Positions 11,405-26,800 of a stretch of 64,000 nt of DNA are shown in pieces. Below the pieces are notes generated by a model, which was not told the origin of the DNA, searched no databases, and saw only the letters and a program-made list of their open reading frames with translations. Numbering within the stretch: position 1 is the stretch's first letter; each line of letters opens with the position of its first letter. Made by a program: the position numbers and the translations under genes. The stretch comes from Tetmemena sp. SeJ-2015 (lineage: Eukaryota > Ciliophora > Spirotrichea > Sporadotrichida > Oxytrichidae): assembly GCA_027382625.1 (NCBI GenBank), contig JAJKFJ010022839.1, forward strand, positions 16,989 to 80,988, in the 5' to 3' direction.

Positions 11405-11884
11405 TAATTATTTAAGATAAATTGTCAAACTTGGAGTTTAATTAAATGACAAGTTGCAAATACAATTTTTCTACTCGCTCCTGTTTTAAATTTATCATTC
11501 TCCTTATTTCAGATCAATTTTCAACTACTCCTCCATATCTGATAAAATATTAAGACTGTCTCACACTTTTACTCTATGGAACAATATTTGATAACTCTTT
11601 AATCGTATTCAAGAATTATGAATTCTTTGGGGAAAACAAAAAAGGAAGATAATCTTTTTTAAGGAGTTAAGCTTTATTTAGCTAGATAGACCTGAACTGG
11701 CTTTAAGAGTTTGACAGTATGAAAGTATTCCCTAAAGTTTGTTGTCTTCTGGATTTACATCTTCTCACTTTAAAGCCATTCTTATAAAACATAAAATGAA
11801 TGAGAATATAATCTTGAGAGGTATAATTTATTAAGTTCGGAGAAAGAGTGGGTCATAAAGGTGCACTCATAAGAAACCGATGAA
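11405..11884. other. Intergenic AT-rich DNA
   Basis: The stretch between the 5' end of the Q/N-rich gene and the 3' end of the membrane-protein gene, both on the minus strand. No coding or RNA feature was seen. Confidence 0.5.
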
Positions 11885-12600
11885 TCAGTGGTGTCTGGTA
11901 TAGTGACCGTGCCCATCTATTCTGTCGTAGTACTTGTCGTGATATTTACTAGCCAGTTGGCAATAGGTGATGCCCTGACCTAGAGTGAACACAACTCCAA
12001 GAATCAGGATAGCAAAGGCAGCTGTGGCTGAACCACTATTGCCTGCGATCGCAACTCCAGTTCCAACTAACAACAGAATCAGGTACAGCACATTCCAGAA
12101 TGCAATCATAACTTCCACATACTCTTTAAATTATTTATAGTTAACGGTTGATAAATGAAACCGAACCAAACGTAGATCAGACACACTCTGCATCTCAAGA
12201 AACTGATCTTACCGTCAAATACATTAAAATTATTTTCATTAATTTTGATTATTGTGTCCTTCTTCATCACTAAAAACATGAGGTTTATGAAGGTGAAGAG
12301 CCCTGTGAAGAGAGTAGTCCATTTATTTAAAAGAAGCAAAAAATTATCCACTGCTTTGACAAAATAGTGTAAGCAACAACCATAGTGAAATAGATAAAGG
12401 AATATACACAACTCATATATTTAAGTGAGGTTTGCAAGAACGAAGAACCAGTTTGTCCTCTTATAAGACTTAAGGGATATCTTGTGTCCTCCATGAGCTG
12501 CTGGAGCGTGGCCATGAGAATCTTGATGGTGAGGTCCGCCGTGGTGAGGATCATAGTGCTGAGTATGATGGGGTTCGTGGTGATGGCCATCTAAATCCAT
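11885..12600 (-). CDS. His-rich MARVEL-like four-helix membrane protein
   Basis: Exons 12600-12213 and 12123-11885 join to 208 residues, ending in TGA. The intron 12212-12124 (89 nt) starts GTAAG and ends AAAG. The first 40 residues are dominated by His (HHHEPHHTQHYD, HHGGPHHQDSHGHAPAAHGG) and lie on the cytosolic side if the protein behaves like MARVEL proteins. Four hydrophobic segments follow: WFFVLANLTQIYELCIFLYL, a second near LLLLNKWTTLFTGLFTFINL, a third MIAFWNVLYLILLLVGTGVA and a fourth AAFAILILGVVFTLGQGITY. The tail again ends in His. The MARVEL assignment rests only on size and helix spacing. His clusters could bind Zn or Cu, which is speculation. No indel or IES was needed. Confidence 0.75.
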
Positions 12601-14814
12601 TACTATTTATAATTTAATGGCCATCAGCAACGACAACTGGTGGCATGGATGGATATAACTTGGCGGATCACAGGCTAGGCTGAGCGATCCCTAGAGGATC
12701 AGACTGTGAACTAGAGTTCGTATTCTAACGAGGTGAGGGCTAGTCAAGCGGCGTGCGCAAAGTTGATCTTGGTAAGGTGAGTGGAGCATTTCTCTCTATA
12801 AGAAAAAACATAATTAATTTAAAGAATATTTTATATTCTATAAAATAAGTGTAAACTGCTAATTAGAAATATATATTTTAGAGACAGCTGTGGATTTCCA
12901 TCTTGGATCGAGATATTGGAACGCAGGATCAGACTTCTATTATCATCAACAGATTCGATTCATCATTAATCTATTAACTTCAGATCTATATGAGAGTAAT
13001 ATAAATATCAACTTTAATCTTACTTTGATGCTACTTGAATTGTAAGTAAAAAATCAACAGAATGATTTATACATTATTAATCAATAATCAGTTATTATTC
13101 AATTCATTAACACCTTCTCGATAACCGCCTTATAGAGTAAAGTAAGATTTTACAGTTTTATTTGAGTTTGGAAAAGAAGGCTTCCTGGAAGTGCTGCCCC
13201 CAATTAAGAAAACAGATTCAAGTCCCCCCCCCCAATCCACTCCACCCCTCCCCATCAGCACATTTTTTTCTCCCCAATTCCTCCATAAACACGATAAAAG
13301 GTTAGATTCACAATGACATTTAAAAAGTAAGAAACTTGCCGCCTCTTTTAAATTCTCCCAAGGATTTTATAACTCTTCGAAAGGATCCAACCATTTATAG
13401 AAATACCCCCGCCCTACCCCAATTTGAAAGAAAAGAACTCATAACGAGGCCCCCGGTCAATCACTAATTTGATTTAACCCATCTCCCCGTCGGGTTAATT
13501 CCCGATTGTTAGAAAAGCGGGATCCCATAGACGCCTATTCCCTCTCCTAGTATAATAAATTTAATTCAAAAAGACTTACCCAGACATGGAAGAGTTTATC
13601 CACCCCTTTTAAGGATGAAAAAGTTACATTCAGTTTGTTATCTAATCACCTGGACCCCACTTTTGGAATGAAGTCCATTGACGCCTTTTTTAATCTGATG
13701 TTTGCCCCGAAACCCTGTCTAAAAGTGACAATATGGCTATTATATATTCAAAAATTATTTCCCCCCAACCCATGAGAAGAACCCGCCCTTTCCCCCGAAA
13801 ATCATATTCCTTCCTTTTTAAGTTATTCAGTTTATTAAACAGTTATATCTTGAGTTTTGGTGTCCCCTTTTAAGGCCATTGGTTTTAATTGAATGTTTTT
13901 GTTCAGAATGGGGGCTAAATAGGTTAGCCCAAATTATGAAAAGTTTGCCCTATTGCTTTTATAGTTTAATCCAACAGAACTTTTGTCCCATAGTTTTAGG
14001 CCCCACTTAACACTAAACTACACCAACTATTACCAACTATCCGTTTATCGGACATAGGGAGAAGTTTGGAAATCCCCGGCTTATTTTTTTATCAAAAAGC
14101 ACACCTTTTTTTAACTTTTAATTTACCATAAGAGAAACAGCCGAATTTGGAACCCAAGAAGACCAAACCATCCTATTCAAAACTTGGGACACTCCATAAA
14201 AGGGAAAGGATCCAAAGTTATCACAGAGAACTGCTATCCTGAAAATAGCCGTGTTAAGACTAACAAAAAGCTGGCCAATGGGAAAAAAAATTGGAATAAG
14301 TAGGTTTGGCCTCGCGTGCCAAGAAACGATATCCTTAAAATACCGTTTAAAGAATCCACATCCTCCACAATCCCCCTAAAGGGTGGGGATTTAGAATACC
14401 ACCAGCCGCATCCCAATCCAAGGGAACTTGGGTTAAACTCCAGAACCATCCAGAAAACCGTTATGAATAAAATTGTTTTGGTGGGGCCATAAACGGCCGG
14501 AGTTAATTATCTGGAAAGAAAAACCGAACACCCCCATGGACCTTTGGCCCCAATAAATCTGGAAAAAATGGGCCCTTTGGATAAATCATAGCCCATTTTT
14601 TTCCAGTAGTTTACTGGGGTTTTGAAAGAACATGAAACCGAAGATGAGACACCTTTGCAAGGATTTAATCAAGGAAAAAAATTAGCTCCTTGTTAACTGC
14701 CGCCATTTTCCAATGTAAAAGTAGTTTTCGCTTGCCGCTAGTTTTGTTATAACCAGTTTTTTCCAACATTTATTAAAAATTCCCCCATTTAGCCCCTCCA
14801 AAAAACTAATACCC
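12601..14814. other. Gene-free stretch, homopolymer-distorted
   Basis: No reading frame or RNA gene could be supported. From about 13190 the sequence shows abnormal runs of C and G (for example ten C at 13226-13235) and doubled bases unlike the rest of the window. It ends at the satellite array. I suspect poor base calling or gap filling, so motifs here should not be trusted. Confidence 0.5.
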
Positions 14815-17800
14815 ACATTTAATTCCTCAAGCCTTCATAAAATGATCACCTTATTTGGAAAGATTTATTTAAGATCAAAAGATCGAGATCGCTGGGCTAT
14901 TCTTTTCAGATTTAATGCTAGAGGTTTTTCGTGAAAACTGAGTTTGCCTGTCGAGAGTAAAAGAAGTGAGTCACTTTGCAGAAGGAAAACAAGTGTATCA
15001 TTTTAATTCTCAAGCCTAAATAATCACCTTATGGCAAAGAAATGATTTAGATCAAAGATGAGATCGCGTAGGAACTAATTTTTCAAGAATCTTATTATGT
15101 TGAAGTTTTCTTGAAACTGAGTTGCGCTGTCGAGAGAAAGTTGAGTCAGTCACTATTCGCAGAAGTAGAAAACACATTATATGTGTATACATTTTAATTC
15201 TTCAAGCCTCAAAAATGATCACCTAATGGAAAGAAGATTTAACATCAAGATCGATTAGATCGTCTTGTGCTATGTTTTCTAGATCTTATATAGACATAGT
15301 TTTCTCTGTGGAAAACTAGAGTTTGCAATGTCGAGAATAAATGATGAGTCCAACTTTGCGAAGTGAACAACAAGAATAAGTGATAATACATTTTAATTCT
15401 CAAGCTAAAAAAGATGAATCATCACTTATGGGAAAGAATAGATTTAAGATTTAAGATCGAAGATGTTCGCTGGGCTTTTTTTTCAGATCTTAAAGCTAGA
15501 AGTTTTTTCCTTGAAAACTGAGTTTTGGCCTGTTGATTAGATTAACGCTGCACGTCAGCACCACTTATGCAGAAGTGAAAACAGTTTATACATTTTTAAT
15601 TTCTCAAGCCTCTAATGATCACTAATGGGCAAGAATAGTTTAAGATCATAGGATCGGCAAAGATAAGCTGGTTCTATTTTTTATCAGATCTTAATAGCTA
15701 AGAAGCTATTGGTCCTTGAACTGAGTTTGCTGTCGAGAGAAAAGTGAGCCACTTTGCAGAAGTAGAACACCAAGTGGTACTACATTTATAAATTCTGCAA
15801 GCTAATCAAATATGAGTCGAGAACATTATGGGAAAGAAATAGGATTTAAGATCAACCGATGAATCAGAAGAATCGCTTATGGGCGCCAAATAATTTATTC
15901 GAATCTAATGCTAAGAGTTTATCCTTGAAAATGAGTTTGCCTGTCGATGGAGAAAAGTGAGTCAGAAAAGTCACTGTTGACAGAAGATGGAAAAACAAGT
16001 AAAGTGTATTATTCATTTTAAATTCTTCAAGCCTAAAATGATAAACTATGGAAAGATAGATTAAGATACAGATGAAGATCGCTGGGCTATTTTTTTCAGA
16101 TCTTAATGCTAGAAGTTTTCCTTTGAAACTGATTTGCCCTGTTCGATAGAAAAGTGGAAGTACCCACCCGGTTGCACGGAGTGCCAAAAACACAAAGATG
16201 CTCAGTAAACCATTGGTTAATTTCTCAAGCCATCAAAAATGATCCCCCACCTTACTGGAAAGAATCACGAATTTAAAGTTATCAAAGAATCGAGATCGCT
16301 GGGCTATTTTTTCAGATCTTAATGCTAGATAGAAGTTTTGAAAACTGAGTTTTGCTGTCGAGAGAAAGTGAGGTCCACTTTGCGAAGGTGAAACACAGGG
16401 AGATAGTGATAGACAAGATAATACAGTTTAAGTTCTTCAACCCTAAAAAAATAGAATAACACGCATTATTAAAACAAAAGGGAGGAATGTATTTAAGTCA
16501 TTAAAGATCTGAGATCAACGACTGGAGTTACTAATTTTTTTCCAGATCTTAAACTATGAAGTTTTTCCTTGATACTGAGTTTGCCTGTCGAGAGAAAAGT
16601 GAGTTAATCAGTCATACTTTGCAAGAAGGTGAAACAAGTAAGTTGTATTAAATTTAATAAATATCTAGAAGCCAAAAATATGATACACCTTAATGGGAAG
16701 AATACATTCATATAGCAAAAAAGCATCGAAGATCGCTGGGCTAAATTATAGTGTTATGAATCTAATGCTAGCTCAGTTTTCCATTGAAAATGAGTGTTGC
16801 CTGTCGAGAAGAAAAGTAGACGTCAGTTCCCACTTTGCAAGTAATGTTAAAATTTATCAATAAATTTTTAATTCTTAAGCCTAAAAAATATCACCTTATG
16901 GAAAGAATAGATTTAAGATTCAATGAGATACGAAGATCGACTGGTTCTTTTTTCTAATCTTAGGACTGCTAGAATTTTCTTTGAAACTGAGTTTGTCCTG
17001 TCGAGAGTATAAGTGATGTTCCATTTGCAGAAGTGGTTAAAAATCAGTGTATAACATTATTAATTCTCAAGACTTCAAAATATGACTCACTCTTATGGGA
17101 AAGCAAGTAGAATTTAGAGATAAAAGTATCGAAGATTCGCTGGCTATTTTTCATGATCTTAATGCTCAGAAACGTTTTCCTTGAAAACTGAGTTGCCTGT
17201 TCGAGAGAAAAGTGAGTCCTTTGAAGAAGTGAATAAACTAAGTAAAGTGTAATACATATTTAATTACTCAAAAGCCTAAGAAAAATGATAACCTATAAAT
17301 GGAAAGAATTACGATTTAAGATCCAACAGTATCGAGATCGCCTGGGGCTAATTTTTATTCAGAATCTTAAAATGCTAGACCCGATTACTCCTTGAAACTG
17401 AGTTGCACCTGTCGAGAGAAAAGTGCAGTCCACTATTGCAGAAGTGAAAACATAGTGGTCTACATTTATATTCTACACGCCATCAAAAAATTGATCACCT
17501 AATGGGAAAAGAATAGAATTTAGAATAGAAGCATCGAGGTCGCTGGGTCTATTTCTTCATGATCTTAATGGCTTAGAAGTTTTCCCTTGAAAATGAGTTT
17601 GCGGCATGTTTGAGAGACACGTGAGTCCACTTCTGGCAGAGTGAAAAACAAGTAAGTGTATACATTTTAATTCAAGCCTCAAAGTATCACCTTATGGGGA
17701 AAGAATAGATTTAAGTCAAAGATCGAAGATCGCTGGGCTATTATTTTTTTCAGATCTTAATGCCATAGAAGTTTCCTTGAAACTGAGTTTGGCCTGTCGA

Positions 17801-20800
17801 GAGTAATGTAGTCACTTCTCTGCCAGGAAGTCGCGAAAAACAGTGTATACATTTGAATTACTAAGACCTAAAAATGATCACACTAATGGGAAAAGAAATG
17901 ATTTAAGATCAAAATTCGAAGATCGCTGGGCTATGTTTTCAGATCTTAATGCTAGATAGTTTGTTCACTTGAAGGACTGAGTAAATGCCTGTCCAGCAGA
18001 CAGCCTGGTCATCTTTGCAGAAGTGAAAAACCAAGCGTATAACATTTATATTCTCAACCCTACAGAATGATCACTTATACCGGCAAGAATAGATTTAATG
18101 AGGTCAACAGAGTGAAGATCGCTGCTACCTTTTTTTCAGATCTCTATATAAAGAAAAGATTTTCCAATTAAGAAAAGCTGAGTTTTGTCCTGTGAAGAAG
18201 AAAAGATGATCCATTTTGCAGAAGTGAAAAACAAGTGTGTATACATTTTAAATTCTCAAGCCTCAAAAACTGATCCAACCCTTATGCCGAACAGAATAGA
18301 TCTTCAAGATCAAACGATCAGAAAAGAATCGACGTGGAACTAAACTATTTTTGCAGATCTTATGCAGAAAGTTTTCCTATGAAAACTAGTTTGCCTAGTC
18401 GAGAAGAAAAGGTGAGATCACACTTTGGCCACAAGTGAAAAACAAGTGTATTTCACCCATTCTTATCCTCAATGCTAAAATAATGAATTTCACCGTTAAT
18501 GGGAAAGTAATGTATTTAAGATCAATAGATAGAGATCGCATGGGCTAATTTTTTTTCAAAGATGCTGTAATGCTAGAAGATTAATTTACGTTGAAAACTG
18601 GTTATTGTCTGTTCGAGAAGAAAATAGGGTACCACTTTTATGCAGAAGTGAAAAAAAACAAGTAAGCTGTAATAAACAAATTCTTACATTCTCCCACACG
18701 CTCAAAATGAACTCACCTGTTATGGGGAAAGATAAAAGATTTAAGATTCAAGAGATCGAAGATCGCCTGGGGTAAATTTTTTTTCTGATCTTAATGGCGT
18801 GGTAGAAGTTTCCTTGAAAATGGTTTGCCGTGTCGAGAGAAGCTGACGTCCACTTTGCAGAAGTGGAAAAACTAGTAAGGTGTAGACCATAAACACAAAC
18901 ATACAATTTTATTCTCAGCACCTAAAAAATGATACAACCTAAATAGAGGAAAAAGAATAAGATTATAAGATACAAAGATGAAGATCGCTGGGCTTTTTTT
19001 AAGATCTTAATCTTAATGCAAAAAGTTTTCCTTGAAAACTGAAGTTTGCCTGTCGAGAGAAATGTGAGTCCATTTGACAAGATAGTTGAAAACAAGTGTA
19101 TACTTACATATTTACAGTCCTTCTCAAAGCACTAAAAGAAAATAAATGAATTGCAATCCCTTGTTCTGGAAGAAAGAAAATTTATACAGAATAAGAATGA
19201 AGATCCGCTCGGGCTACATTTCTCTCAGATTTAATGCTCACCGAAGTTTTCCTTGAAAACTGAGTTTGCCTGTCGAAGAGAAAAGTGAGTCATATTGACA
19301 GAAGTAGAAAAACAAGTGTATTAATTTTAATTCTCAAGCCCTCAAAATCATGATCACCTAATGGGAAAGGATAGATTTAAGATCAAAGTGAAGATCGCTG
19401 GCTATTTTCAGAATCTTAATGCTAGAAGAAGTTTCCCTCTGAAAACTGGAGTTTGCGCACTCGCCTCGAGAGAAAGTGGTAACAATTATGCATAAGTGAA
19501 AGACAGTAACGCCTCGTATCACCCTTTACATTCTCAAGCCTAAAATGATACCATAATGGAAAGAATAGATTTTAAGATCAAAGATCGAAGCCCCAAAGAT
19601 CGCTGGGTCTATTTTTTCAGATCTAATGCTAGAAAAAGTTTTCCTTGACAACTCGCACGCATTGCCTGTCGGAGAGAAATAGTGCGTCCACTTTGCAGAA
19701 AGTGAAAATCAAGTGGTACACCAGTTAATTCTCAATGCCTTCAAAAATGACGATCTCAACCTAAATGGAAGAATAAGATCTCATAAGAATGACAAAAGAT
19801 GCTTCGAAAGATCGCTGGGCTGATTTTTCAGATCTTAATGCTAGAAAGTTTTCTTGAAAACACTGAATTTTGCCTGTAGAGAGAAAAGGAGGTCCACTTT
19901 GCATGAAGTGAAAAAACAAGTGGTATATAAACATTAAATTAATTTCCAACCCCTACAGAATGATCACATTATGGGAAAGAATAGATAGATATAGGATCAA
20001 AGATCGAAGATCCGCTGGGCTATTATTTTCGATCTTCAATGCATAGAAGTTGTTATTGAAACCTCGAGTTTAGCCTGTACGAGAGAATGATAGTGAGCGT
20101 TCCACTTGGCAAGTGAAAAACAGTGTGTATCAACATTTTTAATATCTGTCATGGAGCTAAAAAAGAACTGACTACCTTACTGGGAAGAATAGAAATTTAG
20201 ATCAAAAGATGAAGAATCGCTGGGCTATTTTTTCAGATCTTAATGGCTCAGAGTTTTCCATGAAAAACTGAGATTTGCTGTCGCGAGAGGAAAAGGAGTA
20301 ACACTTTTGCAGAGTGAACCAACAAAAAGTTGCTACTATCATTTTAATTTCTCAACGCCTAACAAAATTGATCCACCTTATGGGAAAGAATAGAATTTGA
20401 AGATACAAGATCCGAAGATGCTGGTCTATTATTTTTCAGAATGGCTCTCAATGCTAAGAAGATTTTCCATTGAAACAGAAGGAAGTTTGCTGCGAGAGAA
20501 AAGTGAGTCACTTTGCAGAAGTGAAAAACAGTGTATACATTTTAATCTTCAAGCTTCAAAAATGATCATCTTATGGGAAAGAATAGATGATTTAAGATCA
20601 AAATTCGAAGATCGCTGGGCTATTTTTAGAATCTTATATGCTTGAAAGTTTTTTCACTTGAAAACTGAGTTTGGCCTGTCGAGAGAAAGTGAGTCCACTT
20701 TTTGCAGAGTGAAAAAACAGGTATTTACATTTTAATTCATCAACACCTCAAGAAATGATCACAATATCTCATGAGAAAGAATAGATTTAAGATTTCAAAG

Positions 20801-23800
20801 AAATCGAGATCGATAGGGCGCTTTTTTCAAGATTTCTTAATACTAGAAAGTTTTCCCCTTGAAAACTGAGTTTGGCTGTCGAGTGAGTTGAGTCCACTTT
20901 GCAGAAGTGAAAACAAGTAAAGTGTATACATTTTAATTCTCAATGCCTCCAAAATCATTGAATCACCTAAGGTGAGATAAGAATAAGATTCTCACACGCA
21001 TCAAAGAATTCGTACGATCGCTGGGCTGACTTTTTCAGATCTATATGCTAGAAGTTTTCCTTGAAAACTGAGTTTGCCTGGTAGGAAAAGTGAGTCCACT
21101 TTGCAGAAGTAAAACAAGTGTAACTCAAATTATTATTCTCTACCGCTCAAGAATGATTCCTTCATTTATCGGGAAAAAAAGAATAATCCCCGATAAAGTA
21201 TTTAAGTCAAGATCAAGATCGCTTGGGTGCCCTTTAGGTTTTTTCAAGATCTAAATATTAGAAAGTTTTCCTTGAAAATTTCCTTGATGTCGAGAGAAAA
21301 GTGAGTCCCTTTGCAGAAGTGAAAAACAAGTAAGTGTAATACATTTTAAATTCTCAAGCCTCAAAAATGAATACCTTATTGGAAAGAATAGATTTACATG
21401 ATACAAAGATCGAAAGAATCGCATCTTGGGCTATTTTTCCAGATCTTTAATTCTAGAAAAGTATTTTCCTTCGAAGACTGAGTTTTGCCTGCTCGAGGAA
21501 AAGTGAGTCACTTTGCAGAAGTAGAAATCAAGTAATGTATACATTTTATTTTTCACGATCAAAAACTGATCACCTTAAGGGAAAGATATGATTTAAGATC
21601 AAAATCGAAAAGATCCGCTGGCACTATTTATTTCAGATCTTAATGCTAGAAGTTTTCCTTGAAACATGAGTTTGCCTGGTCGAGAGAAAACCAAGTGTAG
21701 TTCGTCACTTTGCAGAAGTGATAAAAAAAGTGTAATACTTTTAATTTTCTCAAGCTCAAAAATTGATCACAACTTATCCACTGGGAAAGAATAAAGTTTA
21801 AGAATCAAAGGATCGAAGATTGCTGGTCCTATTTTTCAGAATCTTAATTGCATCGAAAGTTTTCCTGAAACTGAGTTTATGCTGTCGAGAAGAAAAGTTG
21901 AGTCCATATTGACAAGAAGTGAAAACAAAGTGTATACTCATTTTATTCTCAGCCTAAAAAATGATCACCTTATGGGAAAGAATATGGGCTAAGATCAAAG
22001 ATCGAAGATCGCTGTGCTATTTTTTCAGATCTCAATGCTAAAAGTTTTCTTTGTAAAACTGAGTTTGCCTGTCGAGAGAACAGTGAGTCAGTCCACTTTG
22101 CAGAATCAAAAACAAGTCAAAGAGTGATACATTTAAATATCTCAAGCCTTAAAATAAATATGATCAGCTAATGGGTAAAGAAAGATTTAAGAGTCGAGAG
22201 ATGCATGGGGCTATTCTAATTATTCAGATACATCAATGCTAGAAAGTTTTCCTTGAAAACTGAGTTTGCCATGTTCGAGAGAAAAGATGAGTCAGTCCCT
22301 TGCAAGAAGTGAAAAGTGTATACATTATTTATTCTTCAAGCCTTTCAAAAATGATCCACTTGGAAAGATAGATCTTTACCCAGATCAAAGAATCGGAAGA
22401 TCGCTCCGGGTCTATTTTTTATCAGATCTTACATGCTGGAAGTTTTTTCTTGAAAACTGAGTTTTGCCTGTCGAGAGAAAAGTGTGAGTCCACTTAGCAG
22501 AAGTGAAAAACAAGTAGTAGTAATACATTTATTTCTCAAAGTCCCCCTCAAAAATGAATCAGTTCTAATGGTAAGAATAGATTTAAGATCAGATCCGAAC
22601 AGATCGCTTGGAGCTATTTCTTTCGAGATCTTAATGCCTAGCCATCAGTTTTACTTGAAACTGAGTTTGCTGTCGAGAAGAAAGTGAGTCAATCCGTCAC
22701 TTTGGTCAGAAGTGAAAAACAAGATTATTTGCAGTGTATACATTTTAATCATAAAACGGCTTATTAAATAAACTGAATTGCAGCTATATATTAGCGTCTG
22801 AAGTCTAGATCTGGAATAATTATAGAATGATATAACACCCTTAATTTCTTTCAGCAAAGGCTGGCTAATAAAAAGATGGACTGATTGCGAACGGGGAACA
22901 CTATTATTCATAGAATATTTAGAATGGCATAAGTTTTCCTTGAAACTATCATGTAGATTCTGTGTCTTCCTGTCTGAGAGAAAAAAGTAGAGTCCATTTG
23001 GCTTAGAGGAGTGTGAATTATAGTGATGGCTTATATACACAGTGATTTATATATTTCAATGGCTTGAGATCTGAAGAAACTAAATAAGTCTAACCAGCTG
23101 ACTCTTTTAATGTCATGCTATGTCCCATGCTGCATGAATATTGCTATCGCACTTTATGAAGAGTGCGAACATAATAGTTAAGATCAGTGGCTGGGTACTT
23201 CTTAACATCAAACACATTTGATTTTTTCAGATCTTATGCTAAAAGTTTTCCTTGAAACTGAGTTATTGGACTTCGTAGATGGAAATGAAGATTGTCAGAT
23301 CTCACTTGCAGAGTGAAAAAAAGGTATAGTGTAATAAACTTTTTATTAAATTCGTTTAGCTGAGAGTATAAATAAATGAAATCACCTTACTGAGGAGGAG
23401 TAATTTAGAACTTAACGAATTCTACATATTCAAAGAGGATCCTTCGTTTGACGAAGAGTTTGTCTTGTGGAAATTGAGCTATCTTTCAGATTTAACTGCT
23501 TAGTATATAGAATTTCCTTGAAAACTAAGTGAAGTTGTTACGACTGCTCCTCGTAGATAGCATAAATAGTTTGAGTCCTTTGCAGAAGTGAAAACAAGTG
23601 TATAAATCATTGAATAACTTAACTTTCTCATACTGCTTCATATTTGCGAGGAAGTTGACTTGCATACTGCTTCTCTTCTCAATCGCGCTAGGAAAGACGA
23701 TATTATGCATATTTAAGATTCTTCACACCTTTAGATTCGTAGGGATCGCGATCGAGGCGTCGCTATGTTTTTTCAGATATACTTGATTGCACTACTTCAT

Positions 23801-26800
23801 CTAGTTTAAGTTTTATGCTACTTGAAAACTCATCTCTAGTCGTGTTCCTGAGAGAAATGTCTGCTAGCTTCGGTGAATCCACGCTTTGGCTAGCGTTAAG
23901 TTGAGAAATACCGAGGATAGAAGGTATGGTATAGTCATTCTGACATTGTGTTCCTTCGAATAGCTTAAGTTAAGAATATTTGATACACCTTCTCATATTA
24001 GGGAAGTAACATAGGGTCTCTCCCAGTATATAATAAGAGAAATTTGAAATTAAGACACTCAGTCTGGCGTCCTCTTTGATGAGCTATGATTATTAGAATT
24101 GCAGATGACTTCTTTTGTCCTTGAAGAAATCTGAGTTTTTGCGTTGTGATCTAATGTCGAGAGAAAGTGAGTCCACTTGCAGAAGTGAAAAACTAAAGTT
24201 GTTTATCACTCTCTCTTATACTTTCAGGCTTCATAAAAACATTGTAGATTCACGTCAACTGGGAAAAAGAACTCTTAGATGATGAAGGATAATGAATGTT
24301 GTATAAGAGATGATATAGGGCCTCTAGTTTTCTCATAGATGATCTTTTATTCTACTAGATAGTTTTCTGTGCAAACTGGTCTTTATATGGCCTGTCGAGA
24401 TAATAAAGTCGATGTTCACTTTGCAGACAGCTGTTGACCTTAACTAACTATGATAACTGTACCTTACGTCGTAGAACCTTAGAAACAGCATTTATATATT
24501 AATATATCAATCAGTTACAAAAATCATCCAAGTTAATACAAATCTACATATGGGAAATGATTATAGATTTAAAAGATTCAGATTGAGTATTTGATTCAAG
24601 CTATATGGGCTATTCTCTTTCTGGCTCTCTTTTGACAGAGAGATCTAGTTCCTTATCATGAATACTGAAGTATGTGGATAATGTCGAAGAAGAACATAGT
24701 GAGTGACAGCCATCGACTTGCATGAAGGTGAATAATGGCTTTTCACTCACTTGGCTATTTATATGATCTTAGATAGTCTCAATATTTTCGAGCACGCTTC
24801 TGAAGACACTTGTATGCGGACCTCCTTATCGTGGTCGCAATAGAAACCCAATAATGATTTTATATTTAATTAGATATAATCAAACATAGATCAGAAGTTT
24901 CGGATTGTAGCAATTCAACTAGTTAATTTTGGTGTCATATGAACTTCTTAATGCTTATGACCAGTTATCTCTTGAAAGCACTGAGTGTCTGATATGTACA
25001 GCTCTCGCTCGATTGAAAGAAAACATGTGATTCTTAGTTATCTGTATGCGAGACCAAGTGGTACAAACAAAACAAGTAGCTTGGGATCCTTTGGACGAAC
25101 AATTATTATTCTCTAGCACCATATCATGTAGATGGATCAGGTCTTAAGTTTGATAATAGGGAAGAGAGAATTAGATTATCCAACTAAGTATAAGTAACGA
25201 TTAGATTCGTACGCGAGCTATCGACTGATTGCTATGTATGTATAGCCTCTTACAGATTTCATATATTGCTACGATGCTAATGAGTTTTCTGTTGCTTCGA
25301 AACTGAAGTTTTGCTGTCGAGAGAAGTGGTAACAGTCCACTTTGCAAAAGTAGAAAACAAAGTGTTTAGTCTCCTTCATTTTTAATTTCCTGGTCTCGAG
25401 TGAACATAGGACATGTTACTGTAACAATACTTCGTTTTTGTGATAGAATACGACATTTTAAGTCACGTTAAGTACATGGGTCAAAGAATTGCATAGGGCA
25501 AAATGGTCTTGTATAATTTTAATTTATTTCTTGTCTCTCTAGATTTTCTCACGCTTAGATAGACTAAGGCTCACTACATAGTTTATTCTGATGATAGGGA
25601 ACTGAGTTTGCCTGTCGTTAGATAAAGTGAGATATTCTAGTTCCCCTTGCGGAAGATGATAATAATACGATAGATATTAGACTTATTATCCTGCTTAAGG
25701 TATTAGAAAATTAGTCTGGCGAAATTATTCAATTTATATCTTATTCATAATTAAAGTAAAATAAAGAATAAATTTAAGTTCAAAGATCGAAGATCGCTGG
25801 GTTAACTTAGATATATTCAGAGTCATTATAAGTGCTAGAAAGGTGTGATTTCTTGAACTACTGAAAGTTTGCCTGTCGCACGAGAAAGTGCAGTTCAGTT
25901 CCTCTTTGCAGAACGTGTATGACTAGGGCTTTAGTTCAAGTAGCATGTGTAATTTCTTCTAATCGTTCCCTCGAAAATAGAATACCTGATATATTTGGTG
26001 TAAATTTGATATGTTAATATGAGTAATTCTAGATTAATGGGTTGCAGAAGATAACAGAGTACCGGCACTATTTTTTCAGTTCTAACTGCCTGAGTTAGGA
26101 TTCTACTGGTGACAGAATCCTAGTAAGATTTCAGCCTGTCGAGTACGAAAAGTGGAGCGTCGCAGTGGTTACTTAACACTTCTCCTCTTCAACTCCTCTC
26201 TCTGTCACATCATAGGTGAATATGGATCAATTGTATACATCTCTTAAGTTACTCTAACAGTGCACCTTATTTAGTTCTCTACAGACACACATGATTTACT
26301 TAATTGAGCACATAGAATTACGACAATTATTCTAGAAATTCAAAAGATCGAATCAGCAATCGTGGCCCCCTAATTTTTTCAGATATCTAACTAGAAGGTA
26401 TAAGATCACTAGTTTTAATCCCTTTTATCGAAGCTGTATTCGTTTTTAGGCCTATTCGAGAGAAGAGAAGTTGATGATCATGAGTCTGTCAATTTTATTG
26501 CTCTCAGAATTTCGTGAATGAAACAAGGTGAACTGGGTAAATAAGCGCCTATAGCTTTTTAAACTCTCAGCTCAACTAAGCACTTATTAAAAAATGATCA
26601 CTTATGGGAAAGAATAGATTATAAGATAATAGATCGAAGATCGCTGGGGACGTAGTTTTTCAGATCTTAAATGTATTTAGGTAGGATGCTATTTACTCGT
26701 TGTAAAGACTCACGAGTTTTCTCTGTCGGATGTAAATGTAGAGATTAGGTGGGACTTTTGTCATGATGTGCATAATTAAACAAGTGTTTAAGTTAGATTT

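Noticed and set aside
12327..12590. Alternative minus-strand frame overlapping the His-rich membrane protein
   Set aside because: The His-rich frame joins across a proper intron to a second exon with matching membrane helices; the alternative does not.
20397..23040. Short ORFs inside the satellite
   Set aside because: They change with every copy and follow the repeat period; chance openings in repeated DNA.
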